A stretch of 48,008 bases of DNA. It comes from Methanodesulfokora sp964525965. Lineage in GTDB: Archaea; Korarchaeota; Korarchaeia; Korarchaeales; Korarchaeaceae. This document shows positions 17,011 to 25,825 of the stretch, one piece after another. Both the position numbers and the translations under genes were made by a program. The stretch covers positions 1-48,008 of the forward strand of contig CAZGKA010000016.1 in the NCBI GenBank assembly GCA_964525965.1, given 5' to 3'. Below the pieces are notes generated by a model, which was given only the letters and a program-made list of their open reading frames with translations, did not search any database and was not told the origin of the DNA. Each line of letters starts with the position of its first letter. Position 1 is the first letter of the stretch.

Positions 17011-17063
17011 ATGCCATTCCTCGCCCGACGAGCTATAAAAAGGTCCACTCGCGGCGTTCCTCC

Positions 17064-17849
17064 TCAGAATATCGGCTTGAACCTTTTCGACAGCCGGTCC
17101 ATTAGGAGGTTGCAGAACTTGGGGGAGCTCGCAGATATGAAGGAGAAGCACCCTTTAACATCTCTGACATCCGGATCTCTATCGGCCACCACAAGACCTC
17201 CTGCCTCCTTAACCAACAAAAACCCCGCGGCGACATCGAAGGGCCTGACGTATCCCATATCCATGACAGCGTGCATCAACCCTCTGGACAGGTAGGCGAG
17301 ACCCATGGATATGCAGCCATAGTCCCTAGTGGACAGGTGCCTTATCCCCAAGACCTTCTTGAGATCGTGGACCCCGCCCCGACAAGGGGCGTAGATGACG
17401 GCCACATCGTCACGGGGCTCCTCGACGTGAATTCTCTCTCCATTTAGGAAGGCTCCCTCTCCGCGCATGGCGAAGTACTCCTCATCCTGAAAAAGACTCA
17501 GGACAACGCCCTCTCTCACAGAGGATAATCTATGATCCTCCGTCAGGGCTATAGACACCGAAGCTATCGGTATCCCGAGATCGGCGTTGACGCTTCCATC
17601 AACGGGATCTATCAGAAGATAGGGAGGACCATCCCCCGCGGATCCCAGCTCCTCCGTGACGATCCCCAAGGTCCAGTTCCTCTCCTCAACGGTCCTCCTG
17701 ATCACGTCGTCTGCTACGACATCCACCTTTCTCATCAGATCCCCGCTGGCACAGATCTCACCAGTTATCGACCTCCTACCGAGGTACGGCCTCACAGCCT
17801 CCTTTATCTCACAAGCGAGGGATCTCAGATCGTCGAGGGATGGGATCAT
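17064..17849 (-). CDS. Inositol monophosphatase / archaeal fructose-1,6-bisphosphatase family enzyme
   Basis: Mg-dependent phosphatase of the IMPase family, 261 aa. TEELGS (metal ligand Glu), DPVDGSVNADLG (the DPxDGSxN motif) and FDVAAGFLLVKEAGG (usually WDxAAG) are present in the right order. Archaeal members often hydrolyse both inositol-1-phosphate and fructose-1,6-bisphosphate. Here the Trp of the third motif is Phe. Inositol phosphate compatible solutes would fit a thermophile, but the substrate is uncertain. The start at ATG 17849 is the first in frame. Confidence 0.88.
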   Translation of the reverse strand: MIPSLDDLRSLACEIKEAVRPYLGRRSITGEICASGDLMRKVDVVADDVIRRTVEERNWTLGIVTEELGSAGDGPPYLLIDPVDGSVNADLGIPIASVSIALTEDHRLSSVREGVVLSLFQDEEYFAMRGEGAFLNGERIHVEEPRDDVAVIYAPCRGGVHDLKKVLGIRHLSTRDYGCISMGLAYLSRGLMHAVMDMGYVRPFDVAAGFLLVKEAGGLVVADRDPDVRDVKGCFSFISASSPKFCNLLMDRLSKRFKPIF

Positions 17850-18035
17850 CTGCTGTTCTCGCGGACCCTGATGCTAAAAACATTATTCTGAGGGACCTAG
17901 TCCTGTGCGCCGGCACTCTGTTGTGGAAAGCGTTCGGGGCACCACAGCTCACTCGAAATTGAAGCTAAGCTCCTCTTTTCGAATGGGGGTGTTCTCCTCC
18001 ATCCGATGACGTGGCGGCTGGGACTGAAAAGGGAA

Positions 18036-18046
18036 GGTTAAATAAC
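18036..18046 (+). promoter_or_regulatory. TATA-like box before the gene at 18075
   Basis: GGTTAAATAAC lies about 30 nt before the start ATG, implying a leader of only a few bases. The 225-base gap 17850-18074 holds no other feature I can support. Confidence 0.5.
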
Positions 18047-18074
18047 GAGCGAAGCTCTTCTCCTTGGTGTCCTA

Positions 18075-18476
18075 ATGGAGATTATGGTTCGTGTAACGGG
18101 CATATCTGCCGAGAGGCTCGTTGATCCGCATGCAGATCTTCCTAGGGATCTCAGGATAACTGTGAACGTAAACGTTCAGAGGTTTCCAAAAAACGGCGAC
18201 GTCAGGACTTCAACCTTCGTCATGGATGTGTCCTACACGCCTCCGATAGCCAGGGTGACCGTCAGGGGGAACGTGTACGTGAGGGGCGAGGAACCGGAGC
18301 TCAAGAAGCTGGACGGCAAGACCCCTCCCGCTGAGGTGATGCAGGCGGTGACCACGGTGGCCCTCACGGAGGTGTTCATAGTTTGCAGATCTATAGGAGT
18401 TCCGCCCCCCATGCCTCCTCTGGTTCCACCGAAACAGGAGGAGAAGAGAGGAGAGGAGCTGGATTACTCCGCCTGA
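18075..18476 (+). CDS. Conserved-looking archaeal protein of unknown function
   Basis: 133 aa, beta-rich: alternating strands such as LRITVNVNVQRF and PPIARVTVRGNVYVRG, one helix (EVMQAVTTVALTEVFIVCRSIG), and a Pro-rich end PPPMPPLVPP before a charged tail. The arrangement recalls SecB-like archaeal proteins, but I cannot confirm this. TTGGTG precedes ATG 18075; ATG 18084 is an alternative. Its stop TGA at 18474-18476 appears to overlap the start of the PHP gene. Confidence 0.7.
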   Translation: MEIMVRVTGISAERLVDPHADLPRDLRITVNVNVQRFPKNGDVRTSTFVMDVSYTPPIARVTVRGNVYVRGEEPELKKLDGKTPPAEVMQAVTTVALTEVFIVCRSIGVPPPMPPLVPPKQEEKRGEELDYSA

Positions 18477-18487
18477 AAGGCGGTTTT
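18469..18487 (+). other. Hairpin with T-run spanning a stop/start junction
   Basis: CCGCC-tgaaa-GGCGG followed by TTTT lies across the stop codon at 18474-18476. It looks like a small intrinsic terminator but lies inside the start of the next coding region, so it might tune downstream expression. The stem of 5 bp is short. Confidence 0.3.
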
Positions 18488-19099
18488 GATCTCCACGTTC
18501 ACACAGTGTACTCAGAGGACGCCTTCATAAAACCTGAGGACCTTGTCAAGAGGGCTGCCCTGCTGGGCTTGGAGGGCGTGGCGATCACCGACCACAACGA
18601 GATCAAGGGTGCCCTCAGGGCTATGGAGCTCGCCAAGGAGCTCGACCTCAAGATCATACCCGGAGAAGAGGTGAGAACCGCCGGGGGGGATCTCCTGATC
18701 TACAACATAGAGGAGAGGATAGACCCGGGGATGTCGGTCGAGGAGACCATCGAAGTGGCTAGGGAGCTGGGAGGAGTGGTGGTGATACCCCACCCCTTCG
18801 ACTCTCTCAGGAGGGAGGCCCTCGGGGGGGAAGCGTATCGGTGCATCAGAATGGTCGACGCCGTGGAGATCGTGAACGGAAGGTCGTTGTCGAGAGACAA
18901 TGAGAAGGCGCGCCTGCTGGCCCAGGAGTTCAACAAGCCGGGCATAGGTGGAAGCGACGCCCACCTCCTGCGCGAGCTCGGCAGGGTGAGAACTTTTCTT
19001 GAAGGGGACGATCTGCTGCGACCTATTAAAATAGAGATGAACAGGCCCCCGACCTTTCTGTTGGACATGTTCCTGTCCCTCCTCAGGAAGATCATCTGA
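18473..19099 (+). CDS. PHP-domain phosphoesterase
   Basis: Metal-dependent phosphoesterase of the polymerase-and-histidinol-phosphatase (PHP) family, about 208 aa. FDLHVHTVYSED supplies the first two His ligands; ITDHNE, PGEEVRT, IPHPFDS and GGSDAH supply the others. The HVH motif is only seven codons from the end of the previous gene. The only in-frame starts before it are TTG 18383, deep inside the previous gene, and CTG 18473, which overlaps the upstream stop as CTGA. I choose the CTG with moderate confidence. The substrate is unknown. Confidence 0.85.
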   Translation: MKGGFDLHVHTVYSEDAFIKPEDLVKRAALLGLEGVAITDHNEIKGALRAMELAKELDLKIIPGEEVRTAGGDLLIYNIEERIDPGMSVEETIEVARELGGVVVIPHPFDSLRREALGGEAYRCIRMVDAVEIVNGRSLSRDNEKARLLAQEFNKPGIGGSDAHLLRELGRVRTFLEGDDLLRPIKIEMNRPPTFLLDMFLSLLRKII

Positions 19100-19142
19100 T
19101 CTTTTTATGGTCGGCCGGGAGGTAACAGGGAGGTGGTCATTC

Positions 19143-19559
19143 GTGAGAACCCTTGGGCTGAAGAGGGTACATGTAATCAGGCTCGAGGAAGGAGACGAGC
19201 TCATGAGCGAGCTGGAGAGAATTGCCAGTTCTCTGGACATAAGGGGAGCCCTTGTTAACGGGATAGGGGGAGTGGACAGGGCTAGGGTGGCCGTGTTCGA
19301 TCCGGAGAAGGGAGAGTACAGGATCCGAGAGGTCACCGGATTTCACGAGATGGCCTCCATGATAGGAAACATCTCTAGGAAAGCTGATGGAACGATCGCT
19401 CTCCACGTGCACGTTGTTCTGGGATCTGAAGATGAGGTCATCGCGGGACATCTGGTGGAAGCTCGGGTTAGGGGAACAGCTGAGCTTTTCATACTGGAGG
19501 TCGACGGTGAGCTGAGGAGGACGCTGAAAAAGGGAAGATTAACTCTGCTTGACGTCTGA
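19143..19559 (+). CDS. PPC/DUF296 domain protein
   Basis: Small single-domain protein of the PPC family (DUF296, also found in plant AT-hook proteins). It folds as a trimer in structurally known prokaryotic members, about 138 aa. Typical features are RVHVIRLEEGDELMSEL, IRGALVNGIGGVDRARV, IALHVHVVLG and the ending AGHLVEARVRGTAELFI. The HVH residues may bind metal. ATG 19107 is possible, but GGGAGGTGG at 19128-19135 is about 7 nt before GTG 19143, which is preferred. The 3' end overlaps that of surE by 21 bp (convergent). The cellular role is unknown. Confidence 0.85.
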   Translation: MRTLGLKRVHVIRLEEGDELMSELERIASSLDIRGALVNGIGGVDRARVAVFDPEKGEYRIREVTGFHEMASMIGNISRKADGTIALHVHVVLGSEDEVIAGHLVEARVRGTAELFILEVDGELRRTLKKGRLTLLDV

Positions 19560-20438
19560 TCCTGGTTTTAGTTCCTCAAGAACTGCTTTTACTGTCTCGA
19601 CAAGATCCATCAGCTCATCCATAATCTCTCCTCTCCTTCTCAGAACTTTTTCGCACTCCTCTGTGAGGACGGACAAGTTCAGGTTCACCGGCGTTATCGA
19701 GACGGCCCGCTCAACGGCCAAAGCATAGTAATCAGTCCCCTTCATGTCATCGGTCACGCTGAGAGGGTTGCTCCCTATCCAGTAGTAGGGCTTGCCCCTG
19801 GGATCTATTCTCTCCAAAATGTAGTTCTCGAACTTCATCCTCGCCATCCTGGTTATCTTCACCTGGGTGTCCGACGATATCCTTATGGGGAAGTTCACAT
19901 TGAGCAGATCAGTTCCCTCGGGAAGTTTTCCCCTCTCCAAGATCCAGTTCACAATTTCTGCGGCTACCCTTGCTTGGTTCCTGAACTTGTCAACTGGTCT
20001 TGGCTCCTCCTCCTGAGGGATCTCAACGCTGAACGCTGCCGAAGGGACTCCGAGCAGGGCTCCCTGTATGGCGGCAGCGATCGTTCCGCTGGTGAACAGG
20101 TTATCAACCGTTATGTTGTCTCCCACGTTTATCCCCGAAGCCACGACCTCTGGCTTGTCCTCCATTATGTAGCGCAGGGCGAACGTGACCGTGTCACCAG
20201 GAGTTCCGCTTATCAGGTAGGCAACCTTATATCCATGCTTCCTGAGCTTAGTTGGTATCTTCCACATCCTCAACGGCTTGTGGATGGTTATTCCCTTGCC
20301 AGCGGCGCTCATCTCCTTCTCCGGAACAACAGCACAGACATCTATGTCTCCTCTGTCTAGAAGCGCCTCCCAAAACGCTCTGAACGGGGCTGAGTGTATT
20401 CCGTCGTCGTTCGTCAGGAGCATGTTCTTCATGGTCAT
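19539..20438 (-). CDS. surE: 5'/3'-nucleotidase SurE
   Basis: Metal-dependent nucleoside monophosphate phosphatase. LTNDDG near residue 8, then LISGTPGDTV, SGINVGDNIT and SGTIAAAIQGALLG are the SurE family motifs, with the Asp-Asp pair and Asn as metal ligands. It is 299 aa, longer than the usual 250-265, owing to a charged helical C-terminal extension (CEKVLRRRGEIMDELMDLVETV and onward). The start may be ATG 20438 or ATG 20432. It is convergent with the PPC gene. Confidence 0.93.
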   Translation of the reverse strand: MTMKNMLLTNDDGIHSAPFRAFWEALLDRGDIDVCAVVPEKEMSAAGKGITIHKPLRMWKIPTKLRKHGYKVAYLISGTPGDTVTFALRYIMEDKPEVVASGINVGDNITVDNLFTSGTIAAAIQGALLGVPSAAFSVEIPQEEEPRPVDKFRNQARVAAEIVNWILERGKLPEGTDLLNVNFPIRISSDTQVKITRMARMKFENYILERIDPRGKPYYWIGSNPLSVTDDMKGTDYYALAVERAVSITPVNLNLSVLTEECEKVLRRRGEIMDELMDLVETVKAVLEELKPGSDVKQS

Positions 20439-20517
20439 CCCATGAGTTCTCCCTCAAGGCGCTTATAACATCTCCGCGCGTCTCAAGTTTTTAACGTAAG
20501 AGGGAACAGCGTTCTGG

Positions 20518-21651
20518 ATGATACCGATATCAAAGCCATCCCTCGGGGAGGATGAGATAGAGGCTGTTGCTGAGGTCCTGCGAAGTGGAATGCTCGCTCA
20601 ATCGAGCAGAGTGAGGGAGTTCGAGAGGGAGTTCGCTAAATTTATTGGAGTGAAACACGCGATCGCTGTATCGAGCGGGACCGCTGCTCTCCACGTTGCC
20701 CTGATAGCGATGGGTGTCCGTCCTGGCGATAAAGTCATCACAACTCCCCTCACCTTCTTCGCCACAACCTCCTCCATACTCCTGTGCGGCGGTGTTCCTG
20801 TGTACGTGGACGTCGATGAGAGGACGATGAACATGGATCCTGAGATCCTAAGGAGGGCCTACGGTGAAGCTAAGGTCATCCTGCCCGTTCACCTCCATGG
20901 ACATCCGGCGGATATGGATCCTATACTCGAGATCTCAAAGGAGGCTGGATCTGCTGTCTTGGAAGACGCCGCTCAAGCGCACGGAGCTGAGTACAAGGGC
21001 AGAAAAGTTGGCTCCCTTGGTGACGCGGCGATCTTCAGCTTCTATCCCACAAAGAACATGACGACCATAGAGGGTGGTATGATAGTCACCAACGATGACG
21101 AGATAGCTGAGAGAGCGAGGGTGATAAGGGATCAGGGACAGGTCAGGAAGTACCTGCACGAGTACCTCGGCTTTAACTACAGGATGACCGAGGTCAACGC
21201 CGCCGTTGGGCTCGTTCAGCTCAGGAAGCTGGACAAAATGAACCAGAGAAGAGAGGAGATAGCGAGGACTTACATGGAGGAGCTCGACCTCGAGGGCGTG
21301 GAGCTACCCTACGTCGCGCCTTGGGCTAAGCACGCCTGGCATCTCTTCCCTCTCAGGACCTCCGCTGAGAAGAGGGATCTTCTCGTGGAAAAGCTGAACT
21401 CCATGGGCGTGATGGCCAGACCCATCTACCCGATGCCCGTTCAGAAACAGCCTATCATGGCCAAGCTCTCGGATCCGGAGAGGAACTTCCTGTACACCCT
21501 GTTCCCGAGAGATCTCAGGTTCAATGAAACTCCCGTGGCCGAGAGGTTGACGAAGGAGGTCTTCTATATACCGATACATCCTGCGATGAGCGACGACGAC
21601 GTCAACACCGTTGTGAGCACGGTCAAGAAGGCTGTAAGAGAGGTCAGCTAG
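20518..21651 (+). CDS. DegT/DnrJ/EryC1/StrS-family sugar aminotransferase
   Basis: PLP enzyme that usually transfers an amino group to a keto sugar nucleotide, 377 aa. SGTAALHVAL, EDAAQAHGA and FSFYPTKNMTTIEGGM (PLP Lys179) are diagnostic, as is YRMTEVNAAVGLVQL. Products are typically amino sugars for surface glycans, consistent with the glycosylated S-layer expected in this kind of cell. No other sugar-nucleotide gene is adjacent. The 3' end overlaps CTP synthase by 4 bp (convergent). Confidence 0.9.
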   Translation: MIPISKPSLGEDEIEAVAEVLRSGMLAQSSRVREFEREFAKFIGVKHAIAVSSGTAALHVALIAMGVRPGDKVITTPLTFFATTSSILLCGGVPVYVDVDERTMNMDPEILRRAYGEAKVILPVHLHGHPADMDPILEISKEAGSAVLEDAAQAHGAEYKGRKVGSLGDAAIFSFYPTKNMTTIEGGMIVTNDDEIAERARVIRDQGQVRKYLHEYLGFNYRMTEVNAAVGLVQLRKLDKMNQRREEIARTYMEELDLEGVELPYVAPWAKHAWHLFPLRTSAEKRDLLVEKLNSMGVMARPIYPMPVQKQPIMAKLSDPERNFLYTLFPRDLRFNETPVAERLTKEVFYIPIHPAMSDDDVNTVVSTVKKAVREVS

Positions 21652-23267
21652 CCCTTGATCTCAAGGACCGCTCTGATGAACCCCATATATGTGGGGTTAG
21701 GTCTGCCCGGTCTGGACTTGTACTCCGGATGGAACTGAACCCCAACGAAGAAGGGATGTCCCTCCACCTCGAAGGCATTTATTATCCTTCCGCTCACATC
21801 CGTAGCGCATATCACGTACCCCTCGTTCCTCATCATCTCGGCGTAGTCCCTTACTATGTGGTACCGATGCCTGAACCTCTCCCTGACGACCTCGCGCCCG
21901 TAAGCCCTGCGCAGAACGCTCCCCTCTACTAGCACCACCTCATGTGACCCGAGCCTCATGGTCCCTCCAAGCCCCTTGATCCCTCTCTGTTCGGGCAACA
22001 GATCCACGACAGGATAGGGCGTTTCCGGATCAAGTTCGGTGCTGTTCGCTCCATCCCAGCCCATCTTGTTCCTGGCGAAGGAGACCGTCATGAGCTGAGC
22101 TCCGAAGCATATCCCCAAGGTGGGAATCCCGGACTCGAACGCCCTCCAAGAAGCCTCTATCATGTTTTCGGTACCCTTCCTTCCAAAGCCCGGGGCCACC
22201 AAAAGTCCGTCCATCTCAGGAAGCCTCGACGTCTCGACGGCATCTATCTTGACCACCTCAAGACCATACCCGAGCTCTCCAGCGGCATGTCTGAGGGCCT
22301 CTATTATGCTTATGTGGACGTCCTTCATCCTCCAGTATTTGCTGAGTATTCCTATCCTCAGTCTACTCTCAGAATCGAACTTGGAGACCGTTCTCACCCA
22401 GTCATCTAGGTAGGGTTTCCTTCTCGATAGACGGAACCGCTCCTCTATGAACCGGCCGAGACCCTCACTTTCGAGGGTTATCGGGACCATATAAACGTTT
22501 TTTTGGTCAGGGGAGCGAAAAACAGCCCTCTCAGGTACGCCAGAATAGAGGGACAGCTTTCTTATCACACTGTCCGAGACGAACTCCTCGCTCCTGACAA
22601 CTATGGCGTCGGGCGGGATTCCCGCGCCGCTGGCTATCCTTATGAACATCTGGGCAGGCTTGGTCTTGTGTTCACCCGTGGTCCTCAGGAAGGGTATGTA
22701 GCTCACGTGTATGTGAACGCACCTCCCCGGGTTCTCATTCCTTATCTGTCTCAGCGCCTCCACAAACGCCTCCGCCTCGTAGTCACCGACCGTTCCTCCG
22801 AGCTCTACTATCAGGAAGTCTGCTCCCTCTCTTTCGGCTGAGAGGTAGATCCTCCTCTTGATCTCATCCACGACGTGGGGAATCAATCTGACGGTCTGCC
22901 CCAGGTACCGCCCCTCTCTCTCCCCGAGTATGACCTGGAGCATGACCTGACCGCTCGTCACGTTGTTCGAGGGATGCATGTTCCTGTTCAGAAACCTCTC
23001 GTAGTGTCCGAAGTCCTCATCTATCTCAGCTATCTTGAAGCAGACCCCCTCGTAGGGGGAGAACTCCCAGACCTCCTCTGTGACGAAGATCTCTCCATGC
23101 TCCACGGGGTTCATGGTTCCGGGGTCCGGATTGAGGTAGGGATCCAGCTTGACCATTGAGACCCTGTAACCTCTGGCCTGAAGTATCTTCCCGACGGAGG
23201 CCGCGACAATTCCCTTTCCGAGTCCGCTGACCACCCCTCCGGTGATGAACACAAAGAAGGTCCGCAT
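21648..23267 (-). CDS. pyrG: CTP synthase
   Basis: Makes CTP from UTP, ATP and glutamine in pyrimidine synthesis, 539 aa (normal length). The N-terminal synthetase domain begins FVFITGGVVSGLGKGIVAASVG, followed by DPYLNPDPGTMNP and EHGEIFVTEEV. The C-terminal glutaminase domain has LGICFGAQLM with the nucleophilic Cys (GICFGAQ rather than the common GICLGMQ) and VQFHPEYKSRP with His-Glu. An upstream T/A-rich stretch gives a likely short leader. It stands alone on the minus strand. Confidence 0.97.
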   Translation of the reverse strand: MRTFFVFITGGVVSGLGKGIVAASVGKILQARGYRVSMVKLDPYLNPDPGTMNPVEHGEIFVTEEVWEFSPYEGVCFKIAEIDEDFGHYERFLNRNMHPSNNVTSGQVMLQVILGEREGRYLGQTVRLIPHVVDEIKRRIYLSAEREGADFLIVELGGTVGDYEAEAFVEALRQIRNENPGRCVHIHVSYIPFLRTTGEHKTKPAQMFIRIASGAGIPPDAIVVRSEEFVSDSVIRKLSLYSGVPERAVFRSPDQKNVYMVPITLESEGLGRFIEERFRLSRRKPYLDDWVRTVSKFDSESRLRIGILSKYWRMKDVHISIIEALRHAAGELGYGLEVVKIDAVETSRLPEMDGLLVAPGFGRKGTENMIEASWRAFESGIPTLGICFGAQLMTVSFARNKMGWDGANSTELDPETPYPVVDLLPEQRGIKGLGGTMRLGSHEVVLVEGSVLRRAYGREVVRERFRHRYHIVRDYAEMMRNEGYVICATDVSGRIINAFEVEGHPFFVGVQFHPEYKSRPGRPNPTYMGFIRAVLEIKG

Positions 23268-23333
23268 ATATTAATCCGGAGGAACCTCCTGATAAACCTT
23301 TATCAGCTTAGGGATGGAAGATCCTCCTAGCTG

Positions 23334-23876
23334 GTGGTCGAATTGAACGCGAAGGTCGTCTTCGTCGTGGTGTTCATAATCCTGCTCCTGGCCGGCAGCG
23401 CTGTTCTGATAATACCCTCGCTCGGGGGCTACAACCCCAAGGAATGGCCTGTTCCATCGAGTGGGACTCCTGATCAGGTTCTCGGCAAGTTAAACAGCAC
23501 CCTCAAACTCAGCACGGTTCCGGTCTACGCCACCATAGAGAAGGTTCCCCTCCCGGCCGGCTCGGAGGCCGTGGGCTTCATGGCCAAGTACGACAATGAG
23601 ACTCAGATCTTGGGCGTCGTGGCCAAGCTGAATACTTCAGCCAAGAACCTGGCTCAGCAGGTAATTGGTCTTTATGACGAGCACAGGGATAAGTTCTCCT
23701 CCTTCAAGTACTCCCTCGGAACGAACAACGGCTTTGCAGAGGCCGCGGCGAAGAACCTGGTCTTCAGTCTGTGGTACAAGGATAACTGGCTGATCGAGGT
23801 CCTCTGCTATGGAAAAAATCCTGGAAAGGCGATGGACTATTTCAAGCAGAGCTTCTACAAGGTGATCAACGGATGA
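23334..23876 (+). CDS. Membrane-anchored extracellular protein of unknown function
   Basis: 180 aa. One N-terminal helix (VVFVVVFIILLLAGSAVLII, residues about 8-27) is followed by an outside domain of about 150 residues, mixed alpha/beta, ending AMDYFKQSFYKVING. GTG 23334 or TTG 23343 may be the start; GGTGGTCG directly before TTG 23343 favours the latter. A TATA-like box AAACCTTTAT lies at 23293-23302. The stop overlaps the next start as ATGA (23873-23876), so the two genes are cotranscribed. No family recognised. Confidence 0.75.
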   Translation: MVELNAKVVFVVVFIILLLAGSAVLIIPSLGGYNPKEWPVPSSGTPDQVLGKLNSTLKLSTVPVYATIEKVPLPAGSEAVGFMAKYDNETQILGVVAKLNTSAKNLAQQVIGLYDEHRDKFSSFKYSLGTNNGFAEAAAKNLVFSLWYKDNWLIEVLCYGKNPGKAMDYFKQSFYKVING

Positions 23877-24670
23877 AAATAGCTGGCTGGGGTGAGATAA
23901 AGAGGGCTCTTGACAAGGTGGAGGTCCTGCTTGAGGTCATAGATGCCAGATTCCCCCCGGTCACGAGGAGCGAGAAGCTGGAAAAGTTGGCCAGGGGGAG
24001 AGGAAAGTCCCTCGTTATAGCGATGAACAAGGCCGATCTGGTGCCGAGAAACGTGTTATGGAGATGGAAGGAGGAGATAGAGAACGAGGGAATACTTGCC
24101 TTCCCCGTGAGTGCTAGAAGAAGACTTGGAACGCTGATGCTCAGAAGAGGACTCAAGAGAAGTGCTCCAGAGCTTCCAGCAAAGGTCCTCGTTGCTGGCT
24201 ATCCGAAGGTCGGGAAGAGCTCGATAATAAACGTGCTCAAAGGACGCCACTCAGCCTCCACGAGCTCAGTTCCTGGAAGCCCAGGCTACACAAAGGGCTA
24301 CACTCTGTACAGGATAGACAGAAATCTCTACATACTGGATTCGCCGGGAATACTTCCCGTGGGCGGCTCTCCTCTTGAGAGGATCCTCAGAGGTGCCGAA
24401 CCCGGTGATCTGAAAAATCCGATAGAAGCCGCCCTAGCGCTCATATCGACCGCCTTAGAGTTCGATCCGAACGTCATGGAGAGAACCTACGGGATAAAGA
24501 GCAGGGATCCAACTCACGTGCTCGAGGAGTTTGCATCAAAGAGAGGACTTGTCTTTAAGTCCACGAAGGAGCTCAACATATCTGAGGCGGCCAAGATGCT
24601 CATATCCGACTTTTATAGGGGAAGGTTCAGCTTCTTCATGATCCCTCAGAAGAGGATATACGACACCTGA
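23873..24670 (+). CDS. Circularly permuted GTPase, YlqF/RbgA-YawG type
   Basis: GTPase of the family that assists large ribosomal subunit assembly, 265 aa. The G motifs come in permuted order: NKADLVP (G4, near residue 45), SAR (G5), GYPKVGKSSIIN (G1, near 103), then DSPGI (G3, near 143). This is the defining feature of the circularly permuted GTPases. The N-terminal EVLLEVIDARFPP is typical of the family. It starts at ATG 23873 within an ATGA overlap. Confidence 0.9.
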   Translation: MKIAGWGEIKRALDKVEVLLEVIDARFPPVTRSEKLEKLARGRGKSLVIAMNKADLVPRNVLWRWKEEIENEGILAFPVSARRRLGTLMLRRGLKRSAPELPAKVLVAGYPKVGKSSIINVLKGRHSASTSSVPGSPGYTKGYTLYRIDRNLYILDSPGILPVGGSPLERILRGAEPGDLKNPIEAALALISTALEFDPNVMERTYGIKSRDPTHVLEEFASKRGLVFKSTKELNISEAAKMLISDFYRGRFSFFMIPQKRIYDT

Positions 24671-24698
24671 GCCCCCGAGGTCCCGGGATAGAACGAGA

Positions 24699-24708
24699 GT
24701 TTTAAATT
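24699..24708 (+). promoter_or_regulatory. TATA box for a probably leaderless transcript
   Basis: GTTTTAAATT is centred about 26 nt before TTG 24730, so transcription would begin at or next to the start codon. Confidence 0.55.
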
Positions 24709-24729
24709 TCTCAACCATCTCTAACTCTC

Positions 24730-25473
24730 TTGGTGCCCTTCTTGTCGATAGAGATCGTGGAGATAACTCCCGAGGAGAGATGTGAGACTCTGATCCTGGG
24801 GTTTCCCGGCGTGGGTCTGGTTGGAGTTATATCGACTGACCACATAATAAGGACGGCCAACCTCAAGAGGACCGCAAAGGTGGACTCTAGGGAGTTCCCC
24901 CCAATAGTACGTGTTGTCGACGGGATGGCCGCCGAGCCCATATCCATATACTCAGGTTCGGGCCTTTACGTCATGAAGGGCGATGTTGCCCTCCCGTTGC
25001 AGAGCATAATGGGCCTCATAACGTTCACGCTCGACTGGTTCGCCAAGAAGAAGGGAAGGTTAGCGATTATGATAGAAGGCATAGCGTCGGAGAACAGGCT
25101 GAACAAGGAGAAACCAGAGGTCTTCAAGATATACAGCGGCGAGGAGGCCAAGGAGCTAGCGGACAAGGTGAACGCCAAACCCCTCCCCGAGGGCTTCGTC
25201 TCAGGGCACATAGCCTACTTCATAAGAGAGGCAATATACCGAGGGATCCCAGCTATAGCGATCCTCGTTGAGTGCTTCCCCGCCTATCCGGATCCGGGAG
25301 CAGCTGCCGAAGCGATAGAATCACTGAAACCTGTGATGAAGCTGGACATAGATGTGAATCCTCTGATAGAGAAATCAGAGGTTGTGAGACACAAGATGCG
25401 CGAGCTCATGAGACAGGCAATGCAGGTGGTTCAACAGACTCCGGGCAAAGCTGAAAGTCTGTACATAGGGTGA
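24730..25473 (+). CDS. PAC2-family proteasome assembly chaperone (DUF75)
   Basis: 247 aa. LILGFPGVGLVGVISTDHII, EFPPIVRVVDG and the HIAYFIREAIYRGIPAIAILVECFPAYPDPGAAA region are hallmarks of the PAC2/PbaB-like family, whose archaeal members bind proteasome alpha subunits. The C-terminus ends SLYIG, in the position where some family members have a Tyr-containing proteasome-docking tail. TTG 24730, GTG 24733 and TTG 24742 are possible starts; the TATA spacing fits a leaderless start at 24730. It heads a cluster with Hsp20 and DNA ligase. Confidence 0.85.
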   Translation: MVPFLSIEIVEITPEERCETLILGFPGVGLVGVISTDHIIRTANLKRTAKVDSREFPPIVRVVDGMAAEPISIYSGSGLYVMKGDVALPLQSIMGLITFTLDWFAKKKGRLAIMIEGIASENRLNKEKPEVFKIYSGEEAKELADKVNAKPLPEGFVSGHIAYFIREAIYRGIPAIAILVECFPAYPDPGAAAEAIESLKPVMKLDIDVNPLIEKSEVVRHKMRELMRQAMQVVQQTPGKAESLYIG

Positions 25474-25477
25474 GAAT

Positions 25478-25825
25478 ATGGCGGAGAGATGGTATATAAG
25501 GTATCACAGGATGTACTGGGAGGTTCATCCTGAGGAGGAAGTGGTAGAGCCCTTGATGGAGATAAGGATCTCGGGCAAGGAGATCAGGATATGCTTCGAC
25601 ATCCCAGGGGTTGACAAGAGCTCTCTGGACGTTCAAGCGAGCGATAACTCGATAGTCCTCAGGGCCGCCGCCCGCATAGGGGGAAGGACCGTGATATACT
25701 TCAAGCACGTGAACCTCCCAATAGAGATAGATCCGGACAGGGTCAGGGCCAGGTTGACCTCGGGGGTCCTGGAGCTTGTGGCGCCTGTAAGGCCTAGAGG
25801 CTTCAGGAGGGTGAGCGTGGAGTGA
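25478..25825 (+). CDS. Small heat-shock protein, Hsp20/alpha-crystallin domain
   Basis: ATP-independent holdase chaperone, 115 aa. An alpha-crystallin domain occupies about residues 28-108 (IRICFDIPGVDKSSLDV through VRARLTSGVLELVAPV, where the usual motif is A-x-x-x-N-GVL). The N-terminal arm is short and Tyr/Trp-rich. The C-terminal tail lacks an evident IxI/V motif, so oligomerisation may differ from classical Hsp20. GGGTGAG lies just before ATG 25478. Its stop overlaps the ligase start (GTGA). Confidence 0.88.
   Translation: MAERWYIRYHRMYWEVHPEEEVVEPLMEIRISGKEIRICFDIPGVDKSSLDVQASDNSIVLRAAARIGGRTVIYFKHVNLPIEIDPDRVRARLTSGVLELVAPVRPRGFRRVSVE

Noticed and set aside
17850..18074. Possible C/D box guide RNA (GATGA and CTGA boxes)
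   Set aside because: Boxes are imperfect and their spacing does not give the usual archaeal C-D'-C'-D layout of about 55-60 nt.
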